DNA of 64,000 nucleotides from Brucella anthropi ATCC 49188 (lineage in GTDB: Bacteria > Pseudomonadota > Alphaproteobacteria > Rhizobiales > Rhizobiaceae): assembly GCF_000017405.1 (NCBI RefSeq), contig NC_009670.1:1-64000 (forward strand), in the 5' to 3' direction. Below the pieces are notes generated by a model that ran no database searches, was not told where the DNA came from, and saw only the letters and a program-made list of their open reading frames with translations. Both the position numbers and the translations under genes were made by a program. Each line of letters starts with the position of its first letter. Position 1 is the stretch's first letter. Of the stretch, positions 51,182 to 59,822 are shown piece by piece.

Positions 51182-51505
51182 ATGAAAATCAGAACGTTAG
51201 CGTTCTTAAGCGCTTGTATCATCGCGCCTTCGGCTGTGTTCGCTCAGGACACCGGCAAAACCTCTCCGGAAACTCCAGCGGTAGCAACGCCCAATAGCAA
51301 CAATCCAGACGCGCCGGTTAAGGGTGCCAACAGCTTTACAGAAGATCAGGCCAAATCAAGGATTGAGGAGGCAGGATACACGGGCGTAAGCGGCCTTAAA
51401 TTGAACGAAGAAAACGGCATCTGGGAAGCCTCTGCCATGAAAGGTAACGAGAAGCTGGACGTCCAGCTTGACTACCAGGGCAATGTCACAAAGAAGCCAA
51501 TGTGA
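51182..51505 (+). CDS. Secreted PepSY-like protein
   Basis: A 107-residue exported protein. A signal peptide MKIRTLAFLSACIIAPSAVF with AQ cleavage site is followed by a proline/asparagine-rich linker and a PepSY-type domain (about 50-107): FTEDQAKSRIEEAGYTGVSG, LKLNEENGIWEASAMKGNEK and VQLDYQGNVTKKP. PepSY domains are thought to inhibit peptidases or bind ligands in the periplasm. GGAG precedes the ATG. An EcfG-like promoter lies upstream and the stress-protein gene follows 41 bases downstream, so the two are probably one stress-induced unit. Confidence 0.85.
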   Translation: MKIRTLAFLSACIIAPSAVFAQDTGKTSPETPAVATPNSNNPDAPVKGANSFTEDQAKSRIEEAGYTGVSGLKLNEENGIWEASAMKGNEKLDVQLDYQGNVTKKPM

Positions 51506-51546
51506 AGGTTTGGCTTCCGTCCGCCATTTGAACATGGGAGATTTCT

Positions 51547-52131
51547 ATGAAAACCGTTACCGGATTATTTGACACTTATGAAGCAGCCAAGGATGCCGTG
51601 GCACGTCTCGAAAACGCTGGGTTCCCGTCAGACGACATTTCCATTGTATCCCACCGCCGCGACGATGACGGTGAGAGTAATGCCGGCTCTGGCGCGGGGG
51701 TTGGTGCAGGTCTAGGTGCGGCTGTCGGTGGTGCCGGTGGTCTTTTGACAGGACTTGGGTTGATGGCGATTCCAGGCGTTGGGCCAGTCGTGGCCGCAGG
51801 TTGGCTCGCAGCAACATTGACCGGTGCAGTCGGAGGCGCAGTTGTCGGGGGGGTCGCCGGTGGTCTCATCGGAGCGCTCACGGAGAGCGGGGTGTCGGAA
51901 GAAGACGCTCACTTATACGCTGAAGGCGTTCGTCGCGGTGGTTCACTTGTGACCGCTCGCATTGCCGATGATCGCGTCGCGGAAGCAGACGCTATTTTAG
52001 CCGGTGCCAGCCCGGTGGATATCAATGCGCGACGCAAACTTTATGTCGAGGAAGGCTGGCAAAGATTTGACTCCAATGCCGATCCTTACACCAAAGATGA
52101 AATCGAACGGGAACGCAGCCGTTTTCTTTAA
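51547..52131 (+). CDS. Glycine-zipper general-stress protein
   Basis: A 194-residue protein. The N-terminal heat-induced stress-protein fold reads MKTVTGLFDTYEAAKDAVAR, LENAGFPSDDISIVS. A glycine-rich membrane-spanning part follows (AGSGAGVGAGLGAAVGGAGG; GAVGGAVVGGVAGGLIGALT), then VSEEDAHLYAEGVRRGGSLV and a C-terminal RRKLYVEEGWQRFD. Homologues occur in rhizobial general-stress regulons. GGGAG lies before ATG 51547. It is followed by a perfect GAAA-loop hairpin terminator. Confidence 0.85.
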   Translation: MKTVTGLFDTYEAAKDAVARLENAGFPSDDISIVSHRRDDDGESNAGSGAGVGAGLGAAVGGAGGLLTGLGLMAIPGVGPVVAAGWLAATLTGAVGGAVVGGVAGGLIGALTESGVSEEDAHLYAEGVRRGGSLVTARIADDRVAEADAILAGASPVDINARRKLYVEEGWQRFDSNADPYTKDEIERERSRFL

Positions 52132-52136
52132 AGCTT

Positions 52137-52156
52137 GAGCGGGCGAAAGCCCGCTC
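52137..52156 (+). terminator. Hairpin terminator after the stress-protein gene
   Basis: GAGCGGGC, tetraloop GAAA, GCCCGCTC: a perfect 8-bp stem with no T-run, starting 6 bases after the stop. Confidence 0.7.
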
Positions 52157-52459
52157 CACCAATGTGCTAGATAATCGTTCACAATTTTTTGCGTCTTACT
52201 GCATACAGGATCTCTTTTCGTTGATCTAACCAATGTTACCGATGCAGACTGTTGACGTGAAATACTTCCGTTTCTCCTCTGCCCATGATCCGGGATTATC
52301 AATCCCGCGTTTGATAAAACGTGACGTCCGACCGGTTCAACGCGGCGCGGGCACCGGTCCATACTGAGATGAAACTCAACACTATCTGGTACGCCCGATT
52401 TTACTTTCGATCAGGATTTTCTGGTCAAGCGGTTCTGGGGCTATCACGATTGCGCTCGC
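52157..52459. other. Convergent spacer, nothing recognised
   Basis: About 300 bases between the convergent stress-protein and signalling genes. Short frames only. No repeat or promoter noted. Confidence 0.4.
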
Positions 52460-53530
52460 TTAAACGGCCTGATCTCTTGGTCCATGTAATGTCGCGATGG
52501 GGAGTTTTAAAAGCAGTGACAACCCCGTCGACTTCCATTCGCGCGTTAGCGTTGCATTCAGCCCCTGCAACGTCGCCTTTTCGAGCGTCGCTCCGAACCC
52601 TTGCCGTCCCGGCGGACTTTGTCGAGCTGGACCGCCCGTCTCTGTCCAGTGAAGGTACACCATCTCACAGTCAGTCTCTATATGAATTACAAGCCGGCCC
52701 TCAGGGGATGACAGAGCGCCATATTTCGCGGAATTTGTCGTAAGTTCGTGCAACAGAAGACCAAGAGAAGTCAACGTATTTCCAGACAGGGTGATGTCGG
52801 ACCCTGTAATATCGAGACGGGAACTCTGCTCGGTTTTGTGAGGTAACACGACCGCCTCGATCAGAGCAGAAACCGAAAAGGACCGCTCAACGCCCCCATC
52901 GTCTTTTAGATCAGGCAGTGTCAGTGCATGTGCGTTGGCGAGGGCATTCATACGTGCTCTCAGATCGGCAACAAGTTCTTCCTTGGTGCCCACCGAGCGC
53001 GCACTGACCGAAATCAGCCCGGACGCCAGAGCAAAAAGGTTTTTGATCCGGTGACTGATTTCCTGAAGAAGGATGTCTTTTTGATGGGCTACCATGCGTA
53101 GTGCCTCGGCCTGCAGCGCCAGTTCATCTCGCTGCACAGCGAGCTGTTGCTTTTGCCTGTGCATTTCAAAAAAAACGTCCGCCTTGCTGCGCAGGATGTC
53201 AGGCTCGATCGGCTTCTGGATGAAATCCACGGCGCCCGCTTCATAACCCCGGAAACGACGCTGACCTCCACCGCCCGCTGTCACGAATATAATGGGGACA
53301 TGACGCGTTCGCTCATTGCCCCGCATGAATTCTGCAAGCTGAAATCCGTCAAGTCCGGGCATCTGGACGTCAACCAACGCCAGCGCAACATCATGCTGCA
53401 ACAGCAATTCAAGCGCCTCATCACCGGATTTCGCTTTCAGCAACTGTAACCCTTCGCGTCGGAGGAGACCCTCCAGCACAAGAAGATTTTCTTCAAGATC
53501 GTCCACAAGGAGAAACGATACGGGTTTCAT
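52460..53530 (-). CDS. Response regulator fused to HWE-type histidine kinase
   Basis: A 356-residue cytoplasmic protein. Residues 1-125 are a receiver domain (SFLLVDDLEENLLVLEGLLR; phosphoacceptor D54 in ALVDVQMPGLDG; IQKPIEP lysine). After a coiled linker the kinase core has QEISHRIKNLFALASGLISV (H160) and LGLLLHELTTNSAKYGALSS, typical of the HWE/HisKA_2 family used in alphaproteobacterial stress signalling. It ends the four-gene operon and overlaps the CheB gene by 4 bases. Likely role: receives phosphate from the large kinase and passes the signal on; the partner is unknown. Confidence 0.92.
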   Translation of the reverse strand: MKPVSFLLVDDLEENLLVLEGLLRREGLQLLKAKSGDEALELLLQHDVALALVDVQMPGLDGFQLAEFMRGNERTRHVPIIFVTAGGGGQRRFRGYEAGAVDFIQKPIEPDILRSKADVFFEMHRQKQQLAVQRDELALQAEALRMVAHQKDILLQEISHRIKNLFALASGLISVSARSVGTKEELVADLRARMNALANAHALTLPDLKDDGGVERSFSVSALIEAVVLPHKTEQSSRLDITGSDITLSGNTLTSLGLLLHELTTNSAKYGALSSPEGRLVIHIETDCEMVYLHWTETGGPARQSPPGRQGFGATLEKATLQGLNATLTREWKSTGLSLLLKLPIATLHGPRDQAV

Positions 53531-54105
53531 GAATTGGTTTGAACCTTTTTTAGATAGGTTGCTATCGCATCGAGCGACAAAATCTCTGCATGCTCACATC
53601 GGCTCAGCGCTGCGTATGGCATTGCAGAGGCATGGGCACTTTCCGGGTTTTGAACAATGGCGTTCCCGCCTGCATCGACGATATGGCGGAGCCCCGCTGC
53701 CCCATCTTCGTTGGCTCCGGTAAGCACAACACCTATCAGGCCGGTGCCGAAGACCTCCGCGGCGCTCTCAAACAGTACGTCAATGGATGGACGCGAATAG
53801 AGAACAGGATCATCCTGAGAAAGAGAAAAGCTTCGGTCCGCCTCAATACGCAAGTGATAGTCGGGCGGGGCGAAGTAAATGTTACCCTTTTCAACAGGTT
53901 GATTGTCTTCAGCTTCCCAGACCGGAATATTGCATTTCCGGTTAAAAAGTTCGACCATCAAGCTTGGCCGGTCAGGCGGAACATGCACGACGACAATAAC
54001 GGAAAGGCTATAGTTTAGCGGCAATGACGGCAAAATCCCCGACAAGGCTTCAAACGCGCCTGCAGAAGATCCGATCACGATCGCCTCGGGAGCCAGTGTC
54101 TTCAT
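53527..54105 (-). CDS. cheB: CheB-type methylesterase without receiver domain
   Basis: A 192-residue CheB catalytic domain: IVIGSSAGAFEALSGILPSL (serine 13-14), VVVHVPPDRPSLMVELF (H41) and GVVLTGANEDGAAGLRHIVD (D134), the full catalytic triad. Classical chemotaxis CheB has an N-terminal receiver, absent here; the stand-alone form is common in CheB-CheR-kinase signalling clusters not dedicated to swimming. No chemoreceptor gene is present in the window. It overlaps both neighbours by 4 bases. Confidence 0.93.
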   Translation of the reverse strand: MKTLAPEAIVIGSSAGAFEALSGILPSLPLNYSLSVIVVVHVPPDRPSLMVELFNRKCNIPVWEAEDNQPVEKGNIYFAPPDYHLRIEADRSFSLSQDDPVLYSRPSIDVLFESAAEVFGTGLIGVVLTGANEDGAAGLRHIVDAGGNAIVQNPESAHASAMPYAALSRCEHAEILSLDAIATYLKKVQTNS

Positions 54106-54941
54106 GATGAGACTTTCTGGTAGATCTTTTCTTCGCGTACAAAATCGGCAAATGTGCCGGCGTGATCCGAAAAGCGCACGCTTTCCTTGGCACCCAGACC
54201 TAGGAAACCTTTATGGATAAGCGACTCTTTAAAAAGGCCCAGGACACGATTTTTAAGCGCATGGTCGAAATAGATCAGCACATTTCGACAGGATATCAGA
54301 TGCATTTCCCCAAATACTGCATCAGTGGCAAGGCTGTGATCTGAAAAGACCACGTTGCGGCGCAGGGATTTATCAAAGACCACCCGACCATAGGCCGCCT
54401 GGTAGTAATCTGACAAAGACGTTCGCCCGCCCGAGCGTTGGTGATTTTCCGTGAATGACCGGACACGATCAAGGGCGAACACCCCAGCCTCTGCTGCGCT
54501 CAGAGCGTCCTGATTGATGTCTGTCGCATAAAAAAGCGTCCGGTCCTCGAGCCCTTCCTCACGAAAAAGGATCACCATGGAATAGAGTTCTTCTCCACTG
54601 CTACATCCAGCTATCCAGACTTTCAGCGATGGGTAGGTCCGCAAATGCGGAACCACCTGCTCGCGGATTGCCCGGAAATAATCCGGATCGCGAAACATAT
54701 CGCTGACCTGGACGGTGAGGAAGCGGAGCAAATGCGACAGCATGTCGGGATCGTGAAGTAGCTGGTTCTGCATGGCGGAGAAACTCGCAAATCCCAGTTG
54801 CTCGCGCGCCTGTTTCAGACGGCGCCGGATCGAGCCCAGTGAGTAATTGCGAAAATCATAATGATACCGGAGAAACAGCGCCTCCAGTAACAACCTCATT
54901 TCGATATCTTCTGCTGAATCGTTGGGCTGCGCTCCCCTCAT
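54102..54941 (-). CDS. cheR: CheR-type methyltransferase
   Basis: A 279-residue SAM-dependent protein methyltransferase. The N-terminal helical domain (LLLEALFLRYHYDFRNYSLG, SIRRRLKQA) is followed by the catalytic domain: FLTVQVSDMFRDPDYFRAIR, LKVWIAGCSSGEELYSMVIL, FYATDINQDALSAAEAGVFA and HLISCRNVLIYFD. This matches CheR well. Its target is unknown without a chemoreceptor; in such clusters the kinase itself or a distant receptor is a candidate. Overlaps both neighbours by 4 bases. Confidence 0.94.
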   Translation of the reverse strand: MRGAQPNDSAEDIEMRLLLEALFLRYHYDFRNYSLGSIRRRLKQAREQLGFASFSAMQNQLLHDPDMLSHLLRFLTVQVSDMFRDPDYFRAIREQVVPHLRTYPSLKVWIAGCSSGEELYSMVILFREEGLEDRTLFYATDINQDALSAAEAGVFALDRVRSFTENHQRSGGRTSLSDYYQAAYGRVVFDKSLRRNVVFSDHSLATDAVFGEMHLISCRNVLIYFDHALKNRVLGLFKESLIHKGFLGLGAKESVRFSDHAGTFADFVREEKIYQKVSS

Positions 54942-57900
54942 TTGGGCATCCAGACACGAACAAGCGAAAGGAGTTTGTCGACATCAAGTGGTTTGGCCAT
55001 ATAATCATTTGCACCGGCCTCGATGCAACGCTGCTGGTCATCCGGCATTGCCTTGGCAGTAAGTGTGATGATGGGAAGTTTCTTCCACGCCGGGTTTTCA
55101 CGGATCTTCCGGGTGGCGGCGAGGCCATCCATGACTGGCATCATGATATCCATCAAAACAATATCAATAGCGGTTGATTCACTGGCCTGGCTCTTCGACA
55201 ATGCATCAAGTGCCTCGCGTCCGTTACGCGCGATAATGACTTCCGCGCCCCGGGGCTCAAGAATGTTGGTGAGGGCATAGATATTGCGGATATCATCTTC
55301 AACAACAAGAATTCTGCGACCTTCAAGAAGCGCATCGCGATGGCGGGCTTTCTGGATCATTTTTTGCTGCTCGGGCGGCAGTTCTGAAATGACCTGATGC
55401 AGAAAAAGACTGACTTCATCGAGAAGGCGCTCGGGCGATTTTGCGCCTTTGATGATGATGGACTTGGAGTAACGGCGCAGCTTTTGCTCATTTTCCGCTG
55501 AAAGCTCCCGGCCGGTATAAACAATAACCGGCGGGAACGAGTAAATGTTTTCCTGGCTGAGAGTTTCGAGCAACGCAAAGCCGGAAGTGTCAGGCAGCGA
55601 AAGGTCGAGAACCATGCAATCAAAGGTCTGCTCGCGAAGGAGGTTCAGACATTCCGCAGCGCTCGCTGCCGTAAAGGTCTCGACGTCCCCGGAGCCAAGC
55701 AGATTGGCAACCGCCTCTCGATGGTTCTTGTCATCTTCCACAATCAGGACGCGGTTCGCACGCCGGGACAGCTTTTTCTCAAGTCTGGCCAGAACATCGA
55801 CAATTTGTTCGCGGCTGACGGGCTTGCGGAGATAACCGACAGCGCCCAGCGAGATCGCGGTCCGTGTATGATCGCCTGCAGAAATGACGTGGACCGGGAT
55901 ATGCCGGGTGCGAACGTCATTTTTCAAGCCGTCCAATACCGAAAGTCCCGACTGATCGGGCAGTCCAACATCGAGTACGATCGCGTTTGGCGAAAATTCA
56001 CGCGCGGTTTTGACAGCCTCCTCTGCGGTGCGCGCGACAACACAATGAAAACCCATTTCCCGGGAGAGATCGCGGACAATCTCTGCAAATGTCTCATCGT
56101 CTTCAATGACGAGGAGTACCCGCTTGTCTCCCCCAATCTCCTCGCGATCATCTGAAAGCTGGCGCGCAAGTGCCGCCTCTGACACCGCCCCAGGCATCTC
56201 ACCAGGGCTTCTCGTCGGCAAAAAGGACGAAGTGGTTGGAGAAACGTCTCTGGCAGACATTTGCCTTAAGGGCAACGTAACCGAAAAGCGGCTGCCCTGT
56301 CCGGGCTTGCTCTCGACTGCGATAGTTCCTGCAAGAAGGCGCACAAGCTGCCGCGAAATCGAAAGGCCCAGACCGGTGCCGCCAAATCTCCGGCTAATCG
56401 TGCTATCAGCCTGATGAAACGCCTCAAAAATGCTGTTGAGCTGATCTTCGGCAATACCGATACCACTGTCGGCAACCGAAAACACAATCTTGTCGGAGCC
56501 TTGCGGCCGGACCGATAGCTCCACTTTACCCTTTTCGGTGAATTTGATTGCATTGGAGATCAGATTTTTGAGGATTTGCTCGAGTCGTCGCGGATCGGTC
56601 TCGAACGTTTTGGGCAGATGCTCGTCGAGCGAGATGATGAATTCAAGCTGTTTTTCGCTTGCGACAGGCTCGAACATTTGCCGCAGTCCGTTTGTCAGAC
56701 GGACGACCGATGCCTCCTCAGGCTGTATCTCAACATGTCCGGCTTCAATTTTTGAAAGATCGAGAATATCGTTGATTAGATTGAGCAGGTCATTCCCTGA
56801 CGACTGGATTGTCCGTGCGTACTTGACCTGTTCGTCCGTCAGGTTTTCATGCGGATTATCGGCCAGCAACTTCGCCAGAATGAGCGAAGAGTTAAGCGGC
56901 GTACGTAGTTCGTGCGACATATTTGCGAGGAAGTCAGACTTATACTGGCTTGAACGCTCAAGCTCAGCGGCTTTCAGCTGAACCGATGCATTTGCCCTCT
57001 CAAGATCGGATCGCTGAATTTCGAGCTGATTTGCCTGCTCTTCAAGCTGAGTGTTTGTCTGCTCGAGCTCTGCCGCCTGTAGCTCGAGCCGCAACTGCGA
57101 TTCCTTGAGAACACGACTTTGCTCTTCAAGTTCCTCATTGTTGACGCGCAATTCCTCGCCCTGCGCTTGCAGCTCTTCCGACTGTTGCTGGGTTTCCTCC
57201 AGAAGGTTCTGCAATTCGCCCCGATAGGATGCAGCTTGCACACTCAGTCCTATTGCTTCGGAAGCTTGCTTTAAAAGCGAGAGAACCTTCTCATCCACGG
57301 GCTTGAGAAAACCCATTTCCAGCACGGCATTGGTTGAGCCTTCAACCACAGCGGGCAAGATGACGAGATATTTCGGCTTGTCCTGACCTAAAGCGGAACC
57401 GAAAGAGAGATAGCCATCAGGCACGTCATCGAGAACGATCAGGCTTCCCTGCGTCGACGCTTGCCCGAGCAGGCCTTCGCGACCGACAAACTCTAGGGGA
57501 ACGGATTTGATGTCCGGGATTCCATAGACAGCCGTACGTCGGTAGTGACCGCGCACTCCACTAAAGAAGGCTCCCGCCACGGCACCGGTGTATGCGACGA
57601 GGTAGTCCAGAATATTTTCGCCGAGCTCATCAATCCGCTGGTCTCCCATCATGGCGGATCCCAGGCCGATTTTTCCTGTTTGCAACCATTCTTCGCGCGA
57701 ACGGCTGATTGCAGCCTTGCCCAGAAGATAACCGATCACCACCGTTAGCAGAATTCCAAGAGCGGCAGTTAGCACAGTACTAATCAATGCCTGCTGCTGT
57801 GCGCTGTCCATCTCTGCAAGGCGACTGGTTCGAACCTCGTTTTCAGTCTGGGACATAGCGTCAACCAGGCCCCGGATAGCATCCATCTCGACTTTACCAC

Positions 57901-58363
57901 GATCAGAACGGACGAGGTCGAGCGCTGCGCTCAATCCCTGTGTTTTTCGCAGATCGATCGTTTGGGCCATTTCATCGAGCTTTGCCGCGATGCGCTGCTT
58001 CAGAAAGCCTAGCCGGTCCCTCTGGCCGACATTGTCACGCGTCCTTTCAGCAACTTTTTCAAATTCAATCGCAATCGCGCCGCGCGCATTCAGGTAAGGA
58101 CCGAGATAACCGTCTTCGCCCGTCAGAAGGTAACCTCGCTGGCCCGTTTCTGCGTCCTGAAGTTGTAAAAGCAGGTTTTTAAGGGAGACAATCGCGCGAT
58201 GTGTTTCAACAATTTTCTGATTGGCAACACGTATACTTTGCGTGTTCAGATAGGCGACCAAACCACTTCCGACGAAAAAAAGAACGGCAGCAATCAAACC
58301 AATCAGTATGCCTGGCGCAAAACCAAACATGCCCATGAAAGGCCTGCGTTGGGTGGAATTCAT
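54938..58363 (-). CDS. CHASE3-GAF hybrid histidine kinase with three receiver domains
   Basis: A 1141-residue inner-membrane hybrid kinase. Order: transmembrane helix (ILIGLIAAVLFFVGSGLVA), CHASE3-type sensor (QDAETGQRGYLLTGEDGYLG), second helix (VLTAALGILLTVVIGYLLG), a GAF-like domain (about 225-385), a coiled coil, then HisKA with NMSHELRTPLNSS (H484), HATPase (DPRRLEQILKNLISNAIKFT; GGTGLGLSISRQLVRLLAG) and three receivers with aspartates in NAIVLDVGLPDQSG, FDCMVLDLSLPDTSG and DIVLMDIMMPVMDG. It resembles the large kinases found with CheB/CheR in alphaproteobacteria. First gene of the operon; a clear ribosome site for ATG 58363 is not seen. Confidence 0.94.
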   Translation of the reverse strand: MNSTQRRPFMGMFGFAPGILIGLIAAVLFFVGSGLVAYLNTQSIRVANQKIVETHRAIVSLKNLLLQLQDAETGQRGYLLTGEDGYLGPYLNARGAIAIEFEKVAERTRDNVGQRDRLGFLKQRIAAKLDEMAQTIDLRKTQGLSAALDLVRSDRGKVEMDAIRGLVDAMSQTENEVRTSRLAEMDSAQQQALISTVLTAALGILLTVVIGYLLGKAAISRSREEWLQTGKIGLGSAMMGDQRIDELGENILDYLVAYTGAVAGAFFSGVRGHYRRTAVYGIPDIKSVPLEFVGREGLLGQASTQGSLIVLDDVPDGYLSFGSALGQDKPKYLVILPAVVEGSTNAVLEMGFLKPVDEKVLSLLKQASEAIGLSVQAASYRGELQNLLEETQQQSEELQAQGEELRVNNEELEEQSRVLKESQLRLELQAAELEQTNTQLEEQANQLEIQRSDLERANASVQLKAAELERSSQYKSDFLANMSHELRTPLNSSLILAKLLADNPHENLTDEQVKYARTIQSSGNDLLNLINDILDLSKIEAGHVEIQPEEASVVRLTNGLRQMFEPVASEKQLEFIISLDEHLPKTFETDPRRLEQILKNLISNAIKFTEKGKVELSVRPQGSDKIVFSVADSGIGIAEDQLNSIFEAFHQADSTISRRFGGTGLGLSISRQLVRLLAGTIAVESKPGQGSRFSVTLPLRQMSARDVSPTTSSFLPTRSPGEMPGAVSEAALARQLSDDREEIGGDKRVLLVIEDDETFAEIVRDLSREMGFHCVVARTAEEAVKTAREFSPNAIVLDVGLPDQSGLSVLDGLKNDVRTRHIPVHVISAGDHTRTAISLGAVGYLRKPVSREQIVDVLARLEKKLSRRANRVLIVEDDKNHREAVANLLGSGDVETFTAASAAECLNLLREQTFDCMVLDLSLPDTSGFALLETLSQENIYSFPPVIVYTGRELSAENEQKLRRYSKSIIIKGAKSPERLLDEVSLFLHQVISELPPEQQKMIQKARHRDALLEGRRILVVEDDIRNIYALTNILEPRGAEVIIARNGREALDALSKSQASESTAIDIVLMDIMMPVMDGLAATRKIRENPAWKKLPIITLTAKAMPDDQQRCIEAGANDYMAKPLDVDKLLSLVRVWMPK

Positions 58364-58721
58364 AACTGGCTCACTGCAAGAGAAAAAGAAGGAGTGGAAG
58401 GCGCACGGCCCCTATCGAGCCAATTAACTATACATCGCACGAAATCACTTCTTTATCATCAGCAAACATGATTCTTGTCCCTAGGCACTACGCCAAAAAA
58501 TAGCTTATATCGGGTACCGCGTCCGTGCACTAGTGGACTTAATGGGCCTTGGGTTCGACTTGCTTGCGGCGTTTTGACCGCTGTTCGCAGCTTGAACCCG
58601 TGTTCAGATAAATGTCCCGACTATTCCCCCGGCCAATGCCCGTATGCAAACGAGCTCATCTGGAATGCAGCCAAGTATCTAAGGTTGCCCGAGCAACAGG
58701 TGAAATGCCGCAGCGAGCAGA
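58364..58721. other. Spacer upstream of the kinase operon, nothing recognised
   Basis: About 360 bases containing the promoter region of the kinase operon. I see no EcfG-like pair in it on the reverse strand and no coding frame that looks real. Confidence 0.4.
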
Positions 58722-58814
58722 TCAGTCACCGTCCATTTCATTCCAAATGGTAAATCCGATAAGGCCAGTCATTGTGAAAACCATCGTGCCGTAGAACCAA
58801 TAAAACCAAACCAT
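58722..58814 (-). CDS. 30-residue single-helix membrane protein
   Basis: A short gene from ATG 58814 with a strong GGAGGTG ribosome site about six bases upstream. The product MVWFYWFYGTMVFTMTGLIG ends FTIWNEMDGD: an aromatic N-terminus, one membrane helix and an acidic tail. It shares the pattern GT-V----LIGF-IW-E with the 28-residue peptide at 49747-49833. An EcfG-like promoter lies upstream (58834-58858), which supports real expression as part of the stress response. Function unknown. Confidence 0.7.
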   Translation of the reverse strand: MVWFYWFYGTMVFTMTGLIGFTIWNEMDGD

Positions 58815-58833
58815 TGTGCACCTCCAGCGATAT

Positions 58834-58858
58834 AACGCTTTGCGTGAAAAAAGGTTCT
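58834..58858 (-). promoter_or_regulatory. EcfG-like promoter of the small membrane protein
   Basis: On the reverse strand AGAAC (58858-58854), 16 bases, CGTT (58837-58834): one mismatch to GGAAC in the -35 box and a perfect CGTT. It is 20 bases before the ATG at 58814. Confidence 0.5.
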
Positions 58859-58988
58859 TCAGCAATGTTCGAAGTTCGACTTCGCGGAGAAGTTAAGCTA
58901 AACATGGCGTCAAGCATGAAAAGCCATCTGGCATGAGCGGTTGCACTGATCAAGAGTGGAGTTCTCCCCATTTCACCGGACAAGTCGG

Positions 58989-59284
58989 CTAGTTTGATTT
59001 AACCCTGATGAACTGCCGAGGGGAAGCTATCTCGAGCGCAAAATGAGAATGTATTTGGTTGTAATCTTCGATCCATCCGTGGATGAGCGCGGAGCGCAGT
59101 TTCGGCGTCCGGTAGAGCTGATATGTGGATATAATCCCGCTTCGGGGTTTTAACGAAGGCTTCTGACATGCCGTTCGAGTGCGGGCTAGCCACTGGCGTA
59201 AGCAGGGCGTCAAATTGATCGCCTGAGCGAACAGCCTCGTGTTCCTTGCTGTGTAGGCCGAACCATTGTCGGAGAGACAACGTG
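58989..59284 (-). pseudogene. IS3-family transposase C-terminal relic
   Basis: Three reverse-strand frames together spell the end of an IS3-type OrfB: LSDNGSAYTARNTRLFAQAI, then LTPVASPHSNGMSEAFVKT and KRDYIHISALPDAETALR in a second frame, then LIHGWIEDYNQIHSHFALEI ending SPRQFIRVKSN. At least two frameshifts separate them. DNG and the E of NGMSEAFVK are the last catalytic positions. The rest of the element is missing. Confidence 0.85.
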
Positions 59285-59392
59285 GTCGAAAATCGCCTTA
59301 AATCGATTTAGATGCAGGACGGTCTATTGACCGAGGAAATGGCTCGGACGTAACGTCCCGATTGCTGCCGCCTTTTGAACCAAGGCCTCGTG

Positions 59393-59438
59393 GCATAAGA
59401 CACGTGTTTAACGACGTCGTTAGCGACGTGTCTTATGC
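59393..59438. repeat. Nested palindrome upstream of IS66 tnpA
   Basis: GCATAAGACACGT (59393-59405) and its exact complement (59426-59438) enclose a 14-base perfect palindrome TAACGACGTCGTTA. It ends 9 bases before the tnpA start and would fold in the mRNA over the ribosome-site region. Confidence 0.75.
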
Positions 59439-59447
59439 GAGGATTGG

Positions 59448-59822
59448 ATGCGAGTTGAGGTTCTTGGCGCGGAACGGCGTCGTCGCTGGGGCGATCAGAA
59501 GAAACTGGATATCGTCATGTCGATTGGGATCGGCGGTGCGACGGTCACGGATGTGGCTCAGCGGTACGATGTGACCCGTCAGCAGATTTACACATGGCGA
59601 CGGGAACTGAAGAAGAAGGGTCTTCTGCTCTCTTCGCGGGAAGCCGTATTTCTTCCTGTTGATATGGGTAGTGAGCAGATCCCTTCTGGGGTTAGCGATG
59701 ACGCTGATGCTTCGTCCTCAATGATTGAATTGCACTTGCGCTGCGGTCGCAGCCTTCGTTTCACGAGCACGCTGGAGGATACGGTGCTGGCACGGCTCAT
59801 CCGGACGGTGGAACAGGCATGA
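59448..59822 (+). CDS. tnpA: IS66 TnpA (transposase accessory protein)
   Basis: A 124-residue protein with a transposase-type helix-turn-helix: RRRWGDQKKLDIVMSIGIGG, TVTDVAQRYDVTRQQIYTWR, RELKKKGLL. The C-terminal part has FLPVDMGSE and LHLRCGRSLRFTSTLEDTVL. It is the first of the three IS66 proteins needed for transposition; a DNA-binding role is assumed. Overlaps tnpB by 4 bases. Confidence 0.93.
   Translation: MRVEVLGAERRRRWGDQKKLDIVMSIGIGGATVTDVAQRYDVTRQQIYTWRRELKKKGLLLSSREAVFLPVDMGSEQIPSGVSDDADASSSMIELHLRCGRSLRFTSTLEDTVLARLIRTVEQA

Noticed and set aside
58475..58753. 92-codon + strand frame
   Set aside because: No ribosome site, unlikely composition, and it overlaps the better supported small membrane gene on the other strand.
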